Positions 63,016-64,000 of a DNA stretch of 64,000 bases are shown here, in pieces. Position 1 is the stretch's first letter. Each line of letters starts with the position of its first letter. The position numbers were made by a program, and so were the translations under genes. The notes under the pieces were generated by a model. That model searched no databases. It saw nothing but the letters and a program-made list of their open reading frames with translations, and was not told the DNA's origin. Source of the stretch: Vallitaleaceae bacterium 9-2 (GTDB lineage Bacteria; Bacillota; Clostridia; Lachnospirales; Vallitaleaceae); the NCBI GenBank assembly GCA_038396585.1, contig CP121691.1, positions 930,001 through 994,000 of the forward strand, in the 5' to 3' direction.

Positions 63016-64000
63016 TTGAAAAAGCATATATATCGCGATGAGCTTCGCCATTTGCTAATTACATATACCATTGTTTTTATTCTCGTGAGTATAGTGCTGA
63101 TGATTATTTTTGTTGGTGTTTATACTAATATTATTGTGCGTAGACAAACCGTTGAATCCAATGATGCCATTAGCGAGGTGTTAACTTATGAGATGGAAGC
63201 GTATGTTCAATTTTTGGAAAATGTGGATGCCCATTCAAGTGTTGTTCAATTATTTGAAGACGGACGTACGGAACCGATTTATGAAAGCTTATATGACTTT
63301 AATAACAGCCGCGAGATTCAAAGCGTCTTTTATATTGTAAACCCAGCCGGAGAAACAATCATCTCCAATAACAACAATAATTCACCCTATAATTCTATCG
63401 ATATTTTTTTGTCGGGCATTTTTAAAGAGATGTCAGAGACAAGGGATATCGTCTTTGATAATAACAAAGTACAAATTGATTTATCAAAGCGTACGGTATA
63501 TTCTCTTGGAAAAGCGATATACATAGATGATACGCTGCAAGGGTATCTTTTGTTTGAATTAATCGAGCAAGATCTTTTGAATAACATCGAAAACTTATCT
63601 GTAGATATCTTTACCATTACAGACCAATATTATAACAGCATACTAACGAACAATGCTTCAATTCTAGATGATATCGGTAAACTTACGATTGTGAAAAAAT
63701 ATGAAGATAAGATTACATTTAAAAATACGGATTATTATTTTTATGAAGCTCAATACTTAGAGTATAATATTCGGGTATTTACCTTTTCACAACTGAATTT
63801 TATCAATGAATTGCTGGTGACAACGTCACTTTTTATGATGTTGGCTATGATTATTGTGGTAATAATTGTTGTCAAAATCTCGGATATTTTAGCCCAAAGA
63901 AAAACAAAATCTATTCAAGAGATTATCCAGTTTATTGATATTGTCAAGGAAGGGAACTTAGATGCACGGATTGAGCTTAAAACTAACGACGAGTTTGAGA
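63016..64000 (+). CDS. Sensor histidine kinase, N-terminal part (runs off the window)
   Basis: Open from TTG 63016 (AAGGATGGTG 5 bp upstream) to the last base, 328 codons. TM1 is about 14-38 (TIVFILVSIVLMIIFVGVYT). An extracytoplasmic Cache-like sensor spans about 40-270, with Asn-rich loop SNNNNNSPY. TM2 is about 275-295, followed by the start of a HAMP domain (IIQFIDIVKEGNLDARIEL). The kinase core lies outside. The layout matches the YesM-type kinase at 11402. It follows the AfuA-like lipoprotein. Confidence 0.85.
   Translation, partial: MKKHIYRDELRHLLITYTIVFILVSIVLMIIFVGVYTNIIVRRQTVESNDAISEVLTYEMEAYVQFLENVDAHSSVVQLFEDGRTEPIYESLYDFNNSREIQSVFYIVNPAGETIISNNNNNSPYNSIDIFLSGIFKEMSETRDIVFDNNKVQIDLSKRTVYSLGKAIYIDDTLQGYLLFELIEQDLLNNIENLSVDIFTITDQYYNSILTNNASILDDIGKLTIVKKYEDKITFKNTDYYFYEAQYLEYNIRVFTFSQLNFINELLVTTSLFMMLAMIIVVIIVVKISDILAQRKTKSIQEIIQFIDIVKEGNLDARIELKTNDEFE

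Overview
The window reads as part of a low-GC Gram-positive chromosome, most likely an anaerobic member of the Clostridia (Lachnospirales or Vallitaleaceae-like). This is inferred from the AT-rich sequence, strong AGGAGG ribosome sites, frequent GTG/TTG starts, YesM/YesN-type two-component systems, SLH surface protein and Firmicute-type transporters. Almost every gene is on the + strand. No tRNA, rRNA or CRISPR array was seen.

Layout. 1-8.1 kb: the end of an unidentified gene, then a compact cluster of uncharacterised metabolism (ion-transporter-superfamily permease, hydantoinase/oxoprolinase-like protein, TIM-barrel protein, DUF4127 protein, FAD-dependent oxidoreductase, small HExxH protein). 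It is followed by a secreted protein (8.1-9.4 kb) and a TSCPD protein. 10.1-18.6 kb: a sensing and transport unit made of an orphan solute-binding lipoprotein, YesM-like histidine kinase, YesN-like regulator, TRAP transporter (DctP, DctQ, DctM) and a glycerophosphodiesterase. 18.8-20.6 kb: Pit phosphate transporter with its DUF47 partner. The TRAP and Pit promoters share a tandem 20-bp-period repeat, so they are probably co-regulated.

21.4-32.9 kb: a defence and scrap island. It holds a DUF4263 (Shedu-like) protein, a Gabija-like pair (OLD-family GajA plus UvrD-like GajB), a nuclease-like gene cut off by an IS3-family element, an older IS3 remnant, a minus-strand orphan, and a restriction-modification unit (Xre regulator, C5 methyltransferase, AlwI/FokI-like endonuclease). 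Decayed vsr and catB remnants follow.

33-46 kb: a 1953-residue SLH surface protein with 14 tandem domains, two tail-collar proteins on the minus strand, and a UvrD helicase fused to an HsdR_N-like nuclease domain and an S24 (LexA-like) domain, followed closely by a LytTR regulator and GHKL kinase. 45.6-51.8 kb: zinc alcohol dehydrogenase, TetR regulator, Sir2 deacylase, catalase-peroxidase, PhnA-like protein and an ArsR-type regulator. 52-57 kb: a sugar ABC importer (no ATPase) with a GH2 glycosidase. 57.2-64 kb: an iron/phosphosugar-type ABC importer, an MgtC protein and a second solute-binding-protein plus kinase sensor module that runs off the end.

The most unexpected non-coding signal is a leader found three times (20.58, 33.61 and 40.95 kb). 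Each copy has the same promoter (TTGCAW, 17 bp, TARAAT), a conserved core of about 50 nt and a related terminator hairpin, and each lies 57-85 nt upstream of an otherwise unrelated gene. This looks like a cis-acting attenuator or riboswitch class, or an sRNA family, that I do not recognise.
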